Below, one piece after another: positions 32,610 through 43,000 of a stretch of 64,000 nt of DNA; positions within the stretch are counted from its first letter, which is position 1; every line of letters begins with the position of its first letter. The position numbers were made by a program, and so were the translations under genes. The stretch is taken from positions 2,666,001-2,730,000 of the forward strand of contig NZ_CP016793.1 of assembly GCF_001701025.1 (NCBI RefSeq), in the 5' to 3' direction. The notes beneath the pieces were generated by a model. That model was not told the origin of the DNA and searched no databases. It was given only the letters and a program-made list of their open reading frames with translations. This DNA comes from Lentzea guizhouensis (lineage in GTDB: Bacteria; Actinomycetota; Actinomycetes; Mycobacteriales; Pseudonocardiaceae).

Positions 32610-34553
32610 TCATTCCGAGGCGAGTTCCAGGAAGGGTTGGAGGGCCTCGGGATTGCGGAGGGCGTCGCGGCTGACGGCGCGGTCGACGTCCACGCCGGCG
32701 AGGATCTTCTTCACCGGGACCTCGCACTTCTTGCCGTTCAACGTGCGCGGGATCTCGGCGACGGCGACGAAGCGGTTGGGGACGTGGCGGGGTGACAAGG
32801 ACGAGCGCAGTTCCTTGCGCAACAACGGTTCCACGTCTGCCAGAGTGACTCCGTCGAGTACGACGAAGCAGAGCAGCTCGCCTTCGGTGACGCCCGAGGT
32901 GTCGATCACCAGGGAGTCGGCGACGCCGTCGATCGACTCGACGACGCGGTAGAACTCGGAGGTGCCCATGCGGACGCCGCCGCGGTTGAGGGTCGAGTCG
33001 GAGCGGCCGTAGATGACGGCGGAGCCGCGCGGGGTGATGCGGATCCAGTCGCCGTGGCGCCAGATCCCGGGGTAGGTGTCGAAGTAGGCGTCGCGCAGGC
33101 GGGAGCCGTCGGCGTCGTCCCAGAAGAAGACCGGCATGGACGGCATCGAGCGGGTGATCACGAGCTCGCCCACGGCGTCCGACAGGGCGTTGCCCGCCTC
33201 GTCGAAGGCCTGCACGGCGGCGCCGAGGGCGCGGCAGGAGAGTTCGCCGAGCCACACCGGGCGGTCGGGGGAGGCGGCGACGAAGGCCGTGCAGAGGTCG
33301 GTGCCGCCGGAGACCGAGGCGATCTGGACGTCCTTGCCGACGGCGGAGGCGATCCAGCGGAAGCCCTCCGGGGTCAGCGGGGCGCCGGTGGAGCCGACCA
33401 CGCGCAGGGCGGTCAGGTCGTAGTGCTCCGCGGGCTCCAGGCCCTCCTTCAGGCACGACTGGACGTACGGGGCCGAGGTGCCGAAGTAGGTGACGCGGTG
33501 CTGTTCGGCCAAGTGCCACAACGTGTTCAGCGACGGGTGGGCCGGGCTGCCGTCGAACAGCACGATCGTGGTGCCCACCAGCAGGCCGGACACCAGGTAG
33601 TTCCACATCATCCAGCCGGTGGTGGTGAACCAGAAGAAGCGGTCGCCGGGGCCGAGGTCGCCGTGCAGGGCCAGCATCTTCAGGTGTTCCAGCACGATGC
33701 CGCCGTGGCCGTGCACGATGCCCTTGGGCAGGCCGGTGGTGCCGGACGAGTAGAGCACCCAGAGCGGGTGGTCGAACGGCACCGGGGTGAACTCCAGCGC
33801 GGCGCCCTCGTGCGTGGCCAGCAGTTCGGAGTAGGACAGGGTGTCCGGCAGGGTGGCGCCGTTGTCCAGGTAGTCGATCAACACGGTGGCGCGCAGCGAC
33901 GGGATCTGCGAGCGGATCTCCTCGACGACCGGGCGGCAGTCGAACGACCGTCCGTTGTAGACGTAGCCGGAGACGGCGACGAACACCACCGGCGAGATCT
34001 GGGTGAAGCGGTCGGCGACGGCGCGGGCGCCGAAGTCCGGGGAGCAGGACGACCACGTGGCGCCGAGCGAGGCGGCCGCCAGGAACGCCACCAGGGCCTC
34101 GGGGGCGTTCGGGACGAGGCCGACCACCCGGTCGCCGGCGGAGACGCCCAGGGACGCCAGGGCGGCCCGGAAAGCGGCCACGCGGGAACGCAGGGCGCCG
34201 AACGTCAGGGAGTACGTCAGGCCGTCCTCGCGGTGGAAGATCACGGCGAGGTCGTCGTCACCGCCGCGGCGCAGCGCGTGCTCGGCGTAGTTCAGCGTGG
34301 CGCCGGGGAACCAGGACGCGCCGGGCATCTGCGCGGAGGCCAGCACGCGTTCGGCCGGCGAGTGGAACGACACGTCGAAGTACGCGGCCACGGCGCCCCA
34401 GAACCCCTCGAGGTCGGAGACTGACCACTCCCACAGCGACTCGTAGTCGGGGAAGTCGTGGCCGCGCTCGCTCAGCCACGACCGGAACGCGGTCATCCCG
34501 TTGTCCCTCGTGGGGTCCGGGCGCCACAGCAGTTCGACGTCGGTGTCGGTCAT
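32610..34553 (-). CDS. Acetoacetate-CoA ligase
   Basis: A 647-residue ANL-superfamily ligase that activates acetoacetate to acetoacetyl-CoA with ATP. The N-terminus carries the AACS pattern (FPGATLNYAEH). The P-loop is VLYSSGTTGLPKGIVHGHGG, then FWFTTTGWMMWN, and the Lys loop is GKKCEVPVKKILAG near the C-terminus. Its length is typical of AACS. ATG 34553 starts MTDTDVELLWRP; upstream in-frame residues look non-coding. The product could feed the thiolase at 14787, which is distant. Confidence 0.94.
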   Translation of the reverse strand: MTDTDVELLWRPDPTRDNGMTAFRSWLSERGHDFPDYESLWEWSVSDLEGFWGAVAAYFDVSFHSPAERVLASAQMPGASWFPGATLNYAEHALRRGGDDDLAVIFHREDGLTYSLTFGALRSRVAAFRAALASLGVSAGDRVVGLVPNAPEALVAFLAAASLGATWSSCSPDFGARAVADRFTQISPVVFVAVSGYVYNGRSFDCRPVVEEIRSQIPSLRATVLIDYLDNGATLPDTLSYSELLATHEGAALEFTPVPFDHPLWVLYSSGTTGLPKGIVHGHGGIVLEHLKMLALHGDLGPGDRFFWFTTTGWMMWNYLVSGLLVGTTIVLFDGSPAHPSLNTLWHLAEQHRVTYFGTSAPYVQSCLKEGLEPAEHYDLTALRVVGSTGAPLTPEGFRWIASAVGKDVQIASVSGGTDLCTAFVAASPDRPVWLGELSCRALGAAVQAFDEAGNALSDAVGELVITRSMPSMPVFFWDDADGSRLRDAYFDTYPGIWRHGDWIRITPRGSAVIYGRSDSTLNRGGVRMGTSEFYRVVESIDGVADSLVIDTSGVTEGELLCFVVLDGVTLADVEPLLRKELRSSLSPRHVPNRFVAVAEIPRTLNGKKCEVPVKKILAGVDVDRAVSRDALRNPEALQPFLELASE

Positions 34554-34629
34554 GCCCCATGTGTAGCTGGTGGAACGCGCCTCGTCCATGTGGTGTTCGC
34601 GGACAAGAACGCACCCGGCTGTGTGGGGG

Positions 34630-35382
34630 TCAGCCGGCCAGGACCTCGTCGACGGCCGAGGTCAGCCGGGCCTGGTCGGCCGGGGCGAGCACGAGCCAGC
34701 CGTCCTGCCTGCGCAGCAGGTAGCGGCCCTCGCGGGTGTCCAGCCAGGACACCGAGCGGCCGGTCGGGCGCGGCACGCCGTCGCGGTTGCGGGCGGTGAG
34801 GCCCAGCTCACCGCCGCCGATGCGGGAGGTGACGATCCGCATCAGCGTGTGCGCCTCCGGCTCGCGGATGCCGGCGTCGCGCAGGACGTCCAGGAACGCC
34901 TGCACGCCTTCGCGTTCACCGGCCTCGCCCGCGCGCAGGTAGTCGTCCCACCGCACGTTGACCGAACGGCCGGTGCCCGGCGCCAGGCCGGGCAGCGACG
35001 AGACCGTGGCGGAGGCCAGCGCGTTGGGGCGGAACTCGCGCAGGTGGACCTGGTCGTTCACCCGCGCGGCGAACGACCCGCTCCAGCCGGCGCACGCGAG
35101 TCCGCGCGCCAGCTCGGTGCCCTTGAAGTACGCGATCTCGAGCGCCCGGTCGAACTCGCCGAGGCCGCTCACGAGCGTCCGCAGGTAGTCGTCAGGGCGG
35201 TCGATCGTGCCGAGCCCCCTGGCGTAGAGCGTCTGGGAGCTCTGCTCGGCGAGACGCCGCCGCGCCGCTCGGGTGGCCCCGACGTGGGGCGTGCCGAGCG
35301 GCACGACGCGGTCCTCGCCGTGCACGGCCTGCCACAGCAGGAAGAACTCCTGCGAGCTGACCGTGAAGCGTCTTTCGCTCAC
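34630..35382 (-). CDS. EspG-family ESX secretion-associated protein
   Basis: A 250-residue protein with the EspG fold pattern (FTVSSQEFFLLWQAV, LGEFDRALEIAYFKGTELA, RYLLRRQDGWLVLAPADQARL). EspG proteins chaperone PE/PPE substrates of type VII secretion. The GTG at 35382 overlaps the stop of the PPE-like gene (GTGA), so the chaperone is coupled to its likely client. No membrane component of an ESX system is in the window. Confidence 0.88.
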   Translation of the reverse strand: MSERRFTVSSQEFFLLWQAVHGEDRVVPLGTPHVGATRAARRRLAEQSSQTLYARGLGTIDRPDDYLRTLVSGLGEFDRALEIAYFKGTELARGLACAGWSGSFAARVNDQVHLREFRPNALASATVSSLPGLAPGTGRSVNVRWDDYLRAGEAGEREGVQAFLDVLRDAGIREPEAHTLMRIVTSRIGGGELGLTARNRDGVPRPTGRSVSWLDTREGRYLLRRQDGWLVLAPADQARLTSAVDEVLAG

Positions 35383-36671
35383 TGACCGATCACCGGCGGG
35401 GCCGCCTTGCGGTCCAGACCGAAGACGTTGTCGTCCTCTTCCAGGTAGCTCGCGCTCTTGTGCTCGCGCTCGTCGTTCTGGCCACCGGCCGCGGGCGCGC
35501 CGGCCGCCATCGGCGCGGCACCCATCGCGAGCGGGTTCTGGAACGCCCTGGTGGTGTTGCCGGTCGCCGCCGACGACGCCGCCGCGGCCGCACCCGCGCC
35601 GGAACGACCTTCGTTCAGCACGCCGGAGCCACCACCGGCGTGCTGGTGGCACCCGCCACCGCCGCCACCACCTGGCCGCCCTGTCCGGCGGCCGGCACGC
35701 GGCCGAAGCCCACGCCTCCGGTGAAGCCACCGCCGCCACCGCCACCACCGCGGCCGCCGGAGCCACCGCCGTAGCCGCCACCGCGAGGCGTTCGTGTTTG
35801 CTCGGTTCTGCGGCGTGGTCGCCGGAACCGGACCGGCCGCGCCACCGCCGGGCGTCGTGCCGTCCGGGCCGGAGGGCGTGCGGGTACCGGTGCCGGAGTC
35901 GACGAGCACCGGGTTGACCGGGTTCACCGGCGGGGTGAACTGCGACGGCACGGTCTGGTCGACCGCGGCCGAGTTGCGCTGGAACGCCGCCATCACGTCC
36001 GCGGCACGCCGGTGCGACGCGTCGTTGGCCGCGAGGGCGTCGACCGCGCTGGTGCCGACGGTGCCGAAGCCCGCGAACGAGCCCTGCTGGGCGATGAGGC
36101 GGTTCTGCTCCGGGGTGTAGCTGTTGGCGTCGACCGCGGAGTGGAGCTCCTGCTGCTCGCGCAGCCGGGAGACGAGCGCGGGACGCGGCTCGACCACCGC
36201 CTCCGTCGGAACCGGGGGCTCCGGCGCCTTCGGCGGTGGCGGCATCGCGGCACGGGCTGCCTCGACGTTGCTGGTCTCGGTGGTGATCGCCGAAGAGACC
36301 TTCTGGGCGTAGGTGGCGGTGTCGTGGACCCAGTTGGTGACCTCGGTCAGGCCGTCGCGGGCCAGTCGCGCCGACTCGCCGTCCCAGCCGACCGTGGAGT
36401 CCTCGACGGCCTTCAGCAGGTTCTCGCGAACGCTCGCGATGTCCTCGCCGATCTTGTTCCAGTTGGTGGCCGCGGCGTTGGCACCTTCTAGGTTCACGCC
36501 GGTGTGCACCATGTTGTAGAGCTGCTCGTGGGTGTAGGTCATCCAGTCGACGGGCTCGTGGATGTCCTCGCGGTTCCACTTGTCCTTGTCGTCGTGCCCG
36601 TGGCCGCCGTTGCCACCGTGGCCGTTGCCACCGCCATGGCCGTTGCCGCCGCCGTGCCCTCTCTGGCTCAC
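35379..36671 (-). CDS. PPE-domain ESX substrate with glycine-rich tail (part read out of frame)
   Basis: A 430-codon frame. After a Gly/His-rich start, residues about 40-150 form a WXG100/PPE-type helical hairpin (VDWMTYTHEQLYNMV, VEDSTVGWDGESARLARDG). The Pro-rich and Gly/Ala-rich tail ends in DDNVFGLDRKAAPPVIG. Between about 35790 and 35660 the frame encodes a Trp/Arg-rich run, while the alternative frame encodes a normal Gly-rich stretch (GGGYGGGSGGRGG, then FTGGVGFGRVPAAGQGG). Two compensating indels, or sequencing errors in the repeats, are likely. GTG 36671 overlaps the stop of the upstream gene. It is a probable client of the downstream EspG. Confidence 0.8.
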   Translation of the reverse strand: MSQRGHGGGNGHGGGNGHGGNGGHGHDDKDKWNREDIHEPVDWMTYTHEQLYNMVHTGVNLEGANAAATNWNKIGEDIASVRENLLKAVEDSTVGWDGESARLARDGLTEVTNWVHDTATYAQKVSSAITTETSNVEAARAAMPPPPKAPEPPVPTEAVVEPRPALVSRLREQQELHSAVDANSYTPEQNRLIAQQGSFAGFGTVGTSAVDALAANDASHRRAADVMAAFQRNSAAVDQTVPSQFTPPVNPVNPVLVDSGTGTRTPSGPDGTTPGGGAAGPVPATTPQNRANTNASRWRLRRWLRRPRWWRWRRWLHRRRGLRPRAGRRTGRPGGGGGGGCHQHAGGGSGVLNEGRSGAGAAAAASSAATGNTTRAFQNPLAMGAAPMAAGAPAAGGQNDEREHKSASYLEEDDNVFGLDRKAAPPVIGQ

Positions 36672-37180
36672 CACGAACCCCCGTGCTTCTGCATCTGGTA
36701 CTCGGCCTCTTCGTCGGCCTTCTGCGTCTCGTCGCGGTTCTTCTTCAGCGCGTTGCTGATGTCACCGAGCACGTCGTAGAGGTCGAGCAGCGCCTTGGCC
36801 GCACCGGAGTCCTCACCGACGGCGATGTCCTGGAACCGCGCGCTGATCGCGTGCGCGACCGGGTTGTCGCCGAACTGCAGCGGCGTCGCCAGCTGGTTCT
36901 TGGTCCGCTCCCACAGGGCCATCACCTGGTCGCGCGCGTCGTCGACAGCCTTGATCAACGCCTCCGCCGCGCCGGCGTCGAGCTGCAGCCGCCCGCTGTC
37001 CGCCGCGTGGTCCAGCTTGGCCGCCGCATGGCTCGCCGCGGCCTTGTCCACCAGCATCTCCGTCTGGAGTGCCGGCTTCGCCGCCGCGAGCTGGTCCGCG
37101 GTGATCGGCGTGGTCGTCGCCGTGCTCACCGCGGGCGTCTCGGTACCCGTCGGAGTTCCTGTCCCAGTGCCTTCAGCCAT
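36668..37180 (-). CDS. Small helical protein of the ESX-type unit
   Basis: A 170-residue protein with a Thr/Gly-rich N-terminus and a long helical body (ALQTEMLVDKAAASHAAAKL, AEALIKAVDDARDQVMALWE, ALLDLYDVLGDISNALKKNR). It is first in a three-gene unit with the PPE-like and EspG-like genes, joined by four-base overlaps. It may be a PE/WXG100-like partner, but no WXG or YxxxD/E motif was identified with certainty. Confidence 0.75.
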   Translation of the reverse strand: MAEGTGTGTPTGTETPAVSTATTTPITADQLAAAKPALQTEMLVDKAAASHAAAKLDHAADSGRLQLDAGAAEALIKAVDDARDQVMALWERTKNQLATPLQFGDNPVAHAISARFQDIAVGEDSGAAKALLDLYDVLGDISNALKKNRDETQKADEEAEYQMQKHGGSW

Positions 37181-37312
37181 CCTCAACCCCCTGCACTGCT
37201 TGGTCGTCACCGCAGCACTGGGCGTTACTCACCGCTACACCCAGTCAGCCGTCCGAAGCACCCCTTAGATGTACCTGGACGACGGTTCGGTTCCAATCCG
37301 CCGTAAAGACTC

Positions 37313-37954
37313 TTACCTCATGTGTGCGTCGAACCAGTTCAACGCACGAGACCACGCTTCGTCACCCGAAGCGTCAAATCGGACCAGATCAGACGCGGAC
37401 TCGGAGCTCGCTACGGCGTCCCGAAGCTTGTTGACCTCTTCGGAGTCGTCGTCGCGGTAGATGCCGAGCCACGGGCAGGAAAGGTCACTCGCCACGTCGA
37501 CGAGGGCGGGCAGCCCGTCGGAGAGCGGTTCGAGGATGCCGGGGCCCTGCACGGTGACGGCCGCCCCGATCGTGCGACTCGCGGCGACCACCATCGCGAC
37601 GGTGCCGCCGATGTCGAACCCGACCACACCCATCCGGTCGGGGCTGACACCCTGCTGCCCCAGCCAGACGAACGCGACGTCGGTGTCCTCCAGCAGCCGG
37701 TCGCCGGAGAGCTTGCTGACCTGTTCCCTGATGTCGTCGCCGTGCACCCGGTCGGCCTCGTACAGGTGCGGTGCGACGGCGAGCCAGCCCTCCGCGGCGA
37801 GGCTGCTGACGAGCGTCCGCACGCCCGCCGTGATGCCTCGGGCCTCGTGCAGCACCACGAGCCCACCCCGCACGGCACCGTCCGGTTCCGCGATCGTGAC
37901 CCGCAGCTCGCGGCCGTCGGTCAGGGCAAGCGTCTCGACACGGGTAGTGGTCAT
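37313..37954 (-). CDS. Dienelactone hydrolase-family protein lacking the usual nucleophile
   Basis: A 213-residue alpha/beta-hydrolase of the DLH type (VVLHEARGITAGVRTLVS, GWLAVAPHLYEADRVHG). The nucleophile elbow reads VVGFDIGGTVAM, so Asp replaces the catalytic Cys/Ser, and the His-containing GHGF-type motif near the C-terminus reads FDASGDEAW. The fold is kept but the triad appears lost, suggesting a non-hydrolytic or altered function. The ATG at 37954 is preceded by GAGGGT at six bases, a weak leaderless-type promoter. Confidence 0.83.
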   Translation of the reverse strand: MTTTRVETLALTDGRELRVTIAEPDGAVRGGLVVLHEARGITAGVRTLVSSLAAEGWLAVAPHLYEADRVHGDDIREQVSKLSGDRLLEDTDVAFVWLGQQGVSPDRMGVVGFDIGGTVAMVVAASRTIGAAVTVQGPGILEPLSDGLPALVDVASDLSCPWLGIYRDDDSEEVNKLRDAVASSESASDLVRFDASGDEAWSRALNWFDAHMR

Positions 37955-38029
37955 GCGCCCACCCTCGCACGGCGGGGTGAACTCCAGTCAACGTGACCAA
38001 TCGGACGGAGCAATGCGAGGATCGGGTGC

Positions 38030-39097
38030 ATGACCGTGCGAACCCGCGCTGACCTGGCGTCCCTGCCCTCCTACGTGCCCGGCAGGACCATCCCCGGCGC
38101 CATCAAGCTCGCGAGCAACGAGGTGTCCGCCGGCCCGCTGCCCAGCGTGGTCAAGGCGATCGCCGACGCCGCCACCGCCATCAACCGCTACCCCGACTCG
38201 GGCAGCGCGGAACTGACGGCCCGGCTGGCCGACAAGCTCGGCGTCCCCGCCGACCACCTGGCACTGGGCTGCGGCTCGGTGACCCTGTGCCAGCAGCTCA
38301 TCCAGGCCACCTGCACCCCGGCCGACGAGGTGCTGTTCGCGTGGCGGTCCTTCGAGGCGTACCCGATCGTCACCCACGTCGCGGGCGCGCAGCAGATCCG
38401 GGTCCCGCTGACCTCCGAACACGTCCACGACCTGGACGCGATGGCGGCGGCGATCACCCCGAACACGCGCATCGTGTTCGTCTGCAACCCCAACAACCCG
38501 ACCGGCACCGCGCTGCGCACCGAGGAGATCGAGGCGTTCATCGACCGCGTGCCCTCGGACGTGCTGGTGGTGATCGACGAGGCCTACAAGGAGTTCGTCG
38601 ACGACGCCCACATCCCCGACGGCGTCGAGCTGGCCAAGCAGCAGTGGGCGCTGGGCCGCGACAACGTGGCGGTGCTGCGGACGTTCTCGAAGGCCTACGG
38701 CCTGGCGGGTCTGCGGATCGGCTACGCGGTCGCCCCGCCGGCCGTCGCCGACGTGCTGCGCAAGGTCTACGTGCCGTTCTCGGTGAACGCCCTGGCCCAG
38801 GTGGCCGCGATGGCGTCGCTGGACGCCGAGGACGAGCTGATGGTCCGGTGCCGGGCGATCGTGGCGGAGCGGGTGCGGGTGCGCGGCGAGCTGCAGGCGA
38901 TGGGGTACGAGGTGCCGGAGTCGCAGGCGAACTTCGTGTGGCTGCCGCTCGGGGAGCGCACGGCGGCGTTCAACGAGCACTGCTTGGCGCACAAGGTCGT
39001 GGTGCGCGCGTTCGTGGGTGAGGGGGCCCGCGTGACGGTTGGAGAGCCGGACGAGAACGACGCGTTCTTGGCGGCGGCGCGCGCGTTCCTGGCGTGA
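38030..39097 (+). CDS. hisC2: Histidinol-phosphate/aromatic aminotransferase
   Basis: A 355-residue class I/II PLP aminotransferase of the HisC/Pat type. [16 protein letters not shown] is the N-terminal substrate region, NPNNPTGT the Asn motif, [10 protein letters not shown] the PLP Asp region, and [15 protein letters not shown] carries the PLP lysine. It can act on histidinol phosphate or on aromatic keto acids; the second would complete tyrosine synthesis after TyrA (10549). It stands alone, not in a his operon, which favours the Pat/HisC2 role. ATG 38030 follows GAGGAT by seven bases. Confidence 0.9.
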   Translation: MTVRTRADLASLPSYVPGRTIPGAIKLASNEVSAGPLPSVVKAIADAATAINRYPDSGSAELTARLADKLGVPADHLALGCGSVTLCQQLIQATCTPADEVLFAWRSFEAYPIVTHVAGAQQIRVPLTSEHVHDLDAMAAAITPNTRIVFVCNPNNPTGTALRTEEIEAFIDRVPSDVLVVIDEAYKEFVDDAHIPDGVELAKQQWALGRDNVAVLRTFSKAYGLAGLRIGYAVAPPAVADVLRKVYVPFSVNALAQVAAMASLDAEDELMVRCRAIVAERVRVRGELQAMGYEVPESQANFVWLPLGERTAAFNEHCLAHKVVVRAFVGEGARVTVGEPDENDAFLAAARAFLA

Positions 39098-39148
39098 GCT
39101 GAGGCTGCGGGCTTCTGCCGTCAGGTGGAAGCCCGCGGTCCGTCAGGA

Positions 39149-39901
39149 CTACGACTTCATGAGCAGCTGCACGATCGCGGCCAGCCCCACCACCACGATC
39201 ACGCCCCTCAGCACCGTCGGCGAGAGCTTGCGGCCCACCTTCGCGCCGATCTGCCCGCCCACCACGGACCCGACGGCCAGCAGCAGCACGACCAGCCAGG
39301 CCACGTCGGCGATGAAGATGAACAGCACGCCGGCGACCAGGTTCACGAACGCGGTCAGCACGTTCTTCAGCGCGTTCATGCGTTGCAGGTGCTCGTTGAC
39401 GAGCACGCCCATGATGCCCATGACCAGCACGCCCTGGGCGGCGCCGAAGTAGCCGCCGTAGATGCCCGCCGCGAAGACGCCGAGCCACAGCAGGACGCCG
39501 CCGTCGCCGGTGGTGCGGCGGTGGGAGAGCTTGCGGTTGAGCCAGGGCTGGATGACGACCAGGACCAGGGCGATGACGATCAGCACCGGCACGATGGCGG
39601 TGAAGGCCTTGTCGGGGAGGGTGACCAGCAGGATCGCGCCGACAATGGCGCCCAGGACCGAGGCCGGGAGCAGGCGGACGATGCGCGACTTCTGGCCCTT
39701 GAGCTCCTCGCGGTAGCCCCAGGCACCGGACAGCGAGCCGGGGACGAGGCCGAGGGAGTTCGAGACGTTCGCGACCACCGGCGGGTATCCGACGGCGAGC
39801 AGCACGGGGAACGTCACGAGCGTGCCGCTGCCGACGACGGTGTTGATGCCGCCTGCGAACACACCCGCGATGACCACCGCGATTGCTTCCCAGACCGTCA
39901 T
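39149..39901 (-). CDS. TSUP (TauE/SafE) family membrane transporter
   Basis: A 250-residue integral membrane protein with about eight hydrophobic segments and the repeated TSUP feature. The N-terminus is AIAVVIAGVFAGGINTVVGS with GTLVTFPVLLAVGYPP; the middle has GIYGGYFGAAQGVLVMGIMG. It probably exports sulfite, sulfonates or related anions. ATG 39901 is preceded by GGGGGTG. It stands alone between hisC2 and the surface-protein cluster. Confidence 0.9.
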   Translation of the reverse strand: MTVWEAIAVVIAGVFAGGINTVVGSGTLVTFPVLLAVGYPPVVANVSNSLGLVPGSLSGAWGYREELKGQKSRIVRLLPASVLGAIVGAILLVTLPDKAFTAIVPVLIVIALVLVVIQPWLNRKLSHRRTTGDGGVLLWLGVFAAGIYGGYFGAAQGVLVMGIMGVLVNEHLQRMNALKNVLTAFVNLVAGVLFIFIADVAWLVVLLLAVGSVVGGQIGAKVGRKLSPTVLRGVIVVVGLAAIVQLLMKS

Positions 39902-39977
39902 GTCACCCCCAGGTACCCAATGGTTAGCGACGCTAACACTCCACTCGGGACAGCGAAGTGTGGCGCTGATGACAACA

Positions 39978-40006
39978 GGGCCGGCACTCAGGGTGAGTGC
40001 CGGCCC
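39978..40006 (-). terminator. Terminator of surface-protein gene 1
   Basis: A perfect stem GGGCCGGCACTC / GAGTGCCGGCCC with a five-base loop, 17 bases after the minus-strand stop. Confidence 0.8.
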
Positions 40007-40023
40007 CGTAGGTGGATCTTCAG

Positions 40024-43000
40024 CTATGCGCGCTTGCGGCCGATAACGCTGGCCCCGACGCCGAACGCCACGAGCAACGCGCCCAGCACGCCCAGGCCCA
40101 GGACGCTGGCACCGGTCTTGGCCAGCACCTCACCGCCACCACCGGACGCGACCGGGGTGCGGGCGACCGGCGCCTGGTTCTCGGGCAGCGGGTAGCCGGG
40201 GTCCTCGACCTCGGGACCGGGCACCAGGTAGGCGCGCTGGCGCACCGAGGGCCCGTTGACGACGTGCAGGTACGGGTTCGAGTGGCGGAACTCGACCTGC
40301 CACGGACCGGGCACGACCACGTGGTAGCGGCCGACCGGGAGGTCGCGCAGCAAGAACACGCCGTCGGCGCCGGTGACGGTGCGGGCGACGGGCTCCAGCG
40401 AGATCCTGTCGACCAGCACGACGGGCATGTCGGCCACCGGGGTGGCCTGGCCGCCGTTCGGGTCGTCCCGCACCAGCTCGAGGTGGGCGACACCGCGCTG
40501 ACCCGGCACCCGGAACTCGTCGCCGGCCTGGGTCGCACCGGGGTCGTGCGGGTCGGGGCCGATGCTGCAGCCGATCGTGGCGTACCCGATCGCAGGCGAG
40601 TCCTTCGGCTGCTCACCGGACACCCGGACCGTCTTCGTCTCGCCGTTCGCCACCGGCACACCGGCGCCGTTCCACACCAGGTCGCCCCAGCCGGCACCGC
40701 TGTTGTAGATCTCGCCGGCGTCACCGGGACCGCTGCAGTAGGCCTTCACCGCGGGCAGGTCCGCACCGGTGTTGTTCGTGATCGTCACGTCCGCCTGATA
40801 GTCCTGACCGGCCGCGTACGAACGCTGCACGAACCGCACCGAGGCGGGCAGCTTGTCCGACAACGGCCGCACGCCCCTGATCTCCACCGGCGTCTCGACG
40901 CCCGCGGAGATCGTCGCCTCGACCGGCACGGCGCGCACCCAGCCGTCGCGGAGCTCCGCGTTGACGCGGTAGGTGCCGAGCGGCAGGTCGCGGAACACGA
41001 CCCGGCCGGACGCGTCGGTCCTGCCGTCGCGGTAGCCGTTCGAGCTGGTGCCGCCGGACGTGGACACCGGGGTGTCGCCCTGCTCCTCACCGGCGTCGCG
41101 CCGGCCGTTGCCGTTGCGGTCCGCGTACACGTGGACCGCGAGGTCACCGCTGGGGTAGGTCACGTCGGCGACCGGCTGGACGACGTTGTCGGCCAGGTTC
41201 GGGTCCTGGTGCAGGTAGCCGCTGTCGACGACCAGCCTGAGCGTGACCTGACCGTCGGCGGTCAGGGTGTAGGGCACCTGGCCGACGAGGGTGACCTCAC
41301 GGCTCTCGCCCGGCCACAGCTCGACGCCCCGCGCCGGGTACGCCCCCAGGTCGCCGAACTGCTTGCGGTCGTAGTCCATCTCGCCGGTCACGTACTCGCT
41401 GCGCACCTGCGCGCGCAGGGCGAACCCGGTGCCGACGTGCTTCGCGACGACCTTGAGCTTCAGCGGCTCGCCGACGTCGTAGGAGTCCTTCTCGAACTTC
41501 GCGGTGATCGCGAGGTCGGGCACGTTCGCACCGAGGTCGGGGACCTCGGGACCGGGCACGACCGACAGCGCCACCTCGTTCGACCGGTCCGCGAGCACGT
41601 CCACGACGAACGGCGCCGCGGACTTCCACCTGCCGGCCACGACCAGCTCGACCCGGCCGACCGGCACGTCGTAGGCGAGGAAGGCACCGTTGCGGTCGGT
41701 CTTGATGCTCTTGAGCAGGCGCCGGGTGGTGGCGTCGAGCACCGCGATCGGGGTGTCCGCGATCTTCTGCCCGTTCTCGGAGTTCTCCAGGGTGCCGGAG
41801 AGGTCGCCGAACGTGCCCTTGATCGACGCGTAGATGCCCTGGACCGACTTGTAGCCCTGCGAGTTCCGGCCGTTGTTGCCGAACTTGCAGAAGGCGTAGA
41901 CGGTGCGGTAGCGCATGTTCTGCGGCACCTCGTCGGTCACCTCGACGGTGACCGATCCGCCGGCGGGAACCACGACGCCGGCGCCGTCCGGGTGCAGCGC
42001 ACCCCAGCCGGGACTGGTGCTGCGCAGGTAGTCGGGGCTGTGCTCCTCGCAGACCGCGACCACGCCGGACAACGGCCGGGTGCCGCTGTTGGTCAGCGTG
42101 ACGGTGATGCCGAGCTTCTCGTCGCGGTGGTAGGTGCTCTTGCCGAACGCCATCGTGGCGCCCAGCACGGAGTCGACCGCGGGCACGGCCGGCAGGGTCA
42201 CGGTGGTGTGCTTGCCGTTCTCGACGACGAACGTCGAGTGCGCCGGGTCGATCACGTAGGTGTTGCTGCCGGAGTACAGCTGCGTCACCACGTACTCGCC
42301 GACCGGCAGGTCGCCGAACCGGAGCTCACCGACGGCGCTGCTCAGCACCGAGCGGGTGACCTGCGGCGTCCCACCGCGGACGTACACGTAGGTGTTGTCC
42401 AGGTCCTCGTTGAGGTCGGGGCTGCCGTTGCCGTTCTTGTCGACGTAGAGCAGGCCGCCGGCGGTGCCGACCTCCTGGCGGATCTTGACGCTCCCGGTGA
42501 CGCCGTTGTCCCCCGGCGTCGGGTCGGCGACGCCGTCGACGGTGGCGCGGAACTCGACCCTGACGTCCTTCGACCAGTCCCACTTCGGGCGCAGCTTCAG
42601 GTTGATGACCTTCTGCTCGGCCGGCCGCAGCGACGGCCGCGACCCGAGCTCGTCGGCGCCGGAGACGATCCAGGCGTCCTGGACGTGGTGGCTCAGCCGG
42701 ATCCCGGCCGCGGGCGCGGCACCGGAGTTGCGCACGACCAGGGTCGCGTCGACGTCCTCACCCGGCCGGTACTCGGCGCGGCCGAAGGTCAGCTGGACGG
42801 ACAGGTCCGGTCGCGATGGACCGCCCTCCCACCCGTCCTGCGGCGGCGGGGGCGTCTCCTCCGGCTTGGTGTCCGGAGTGGACGGGAGATCCGGCGTCGT
42901 GCCCGGCGGAACCGGTGCCTGCGACGGCGGAACGGACGGCTCGGTGGCCGGCGTGGACGGCGGCACGGGTTCGGTCGACGGCGCCGGGTCCGGTGTGGAC

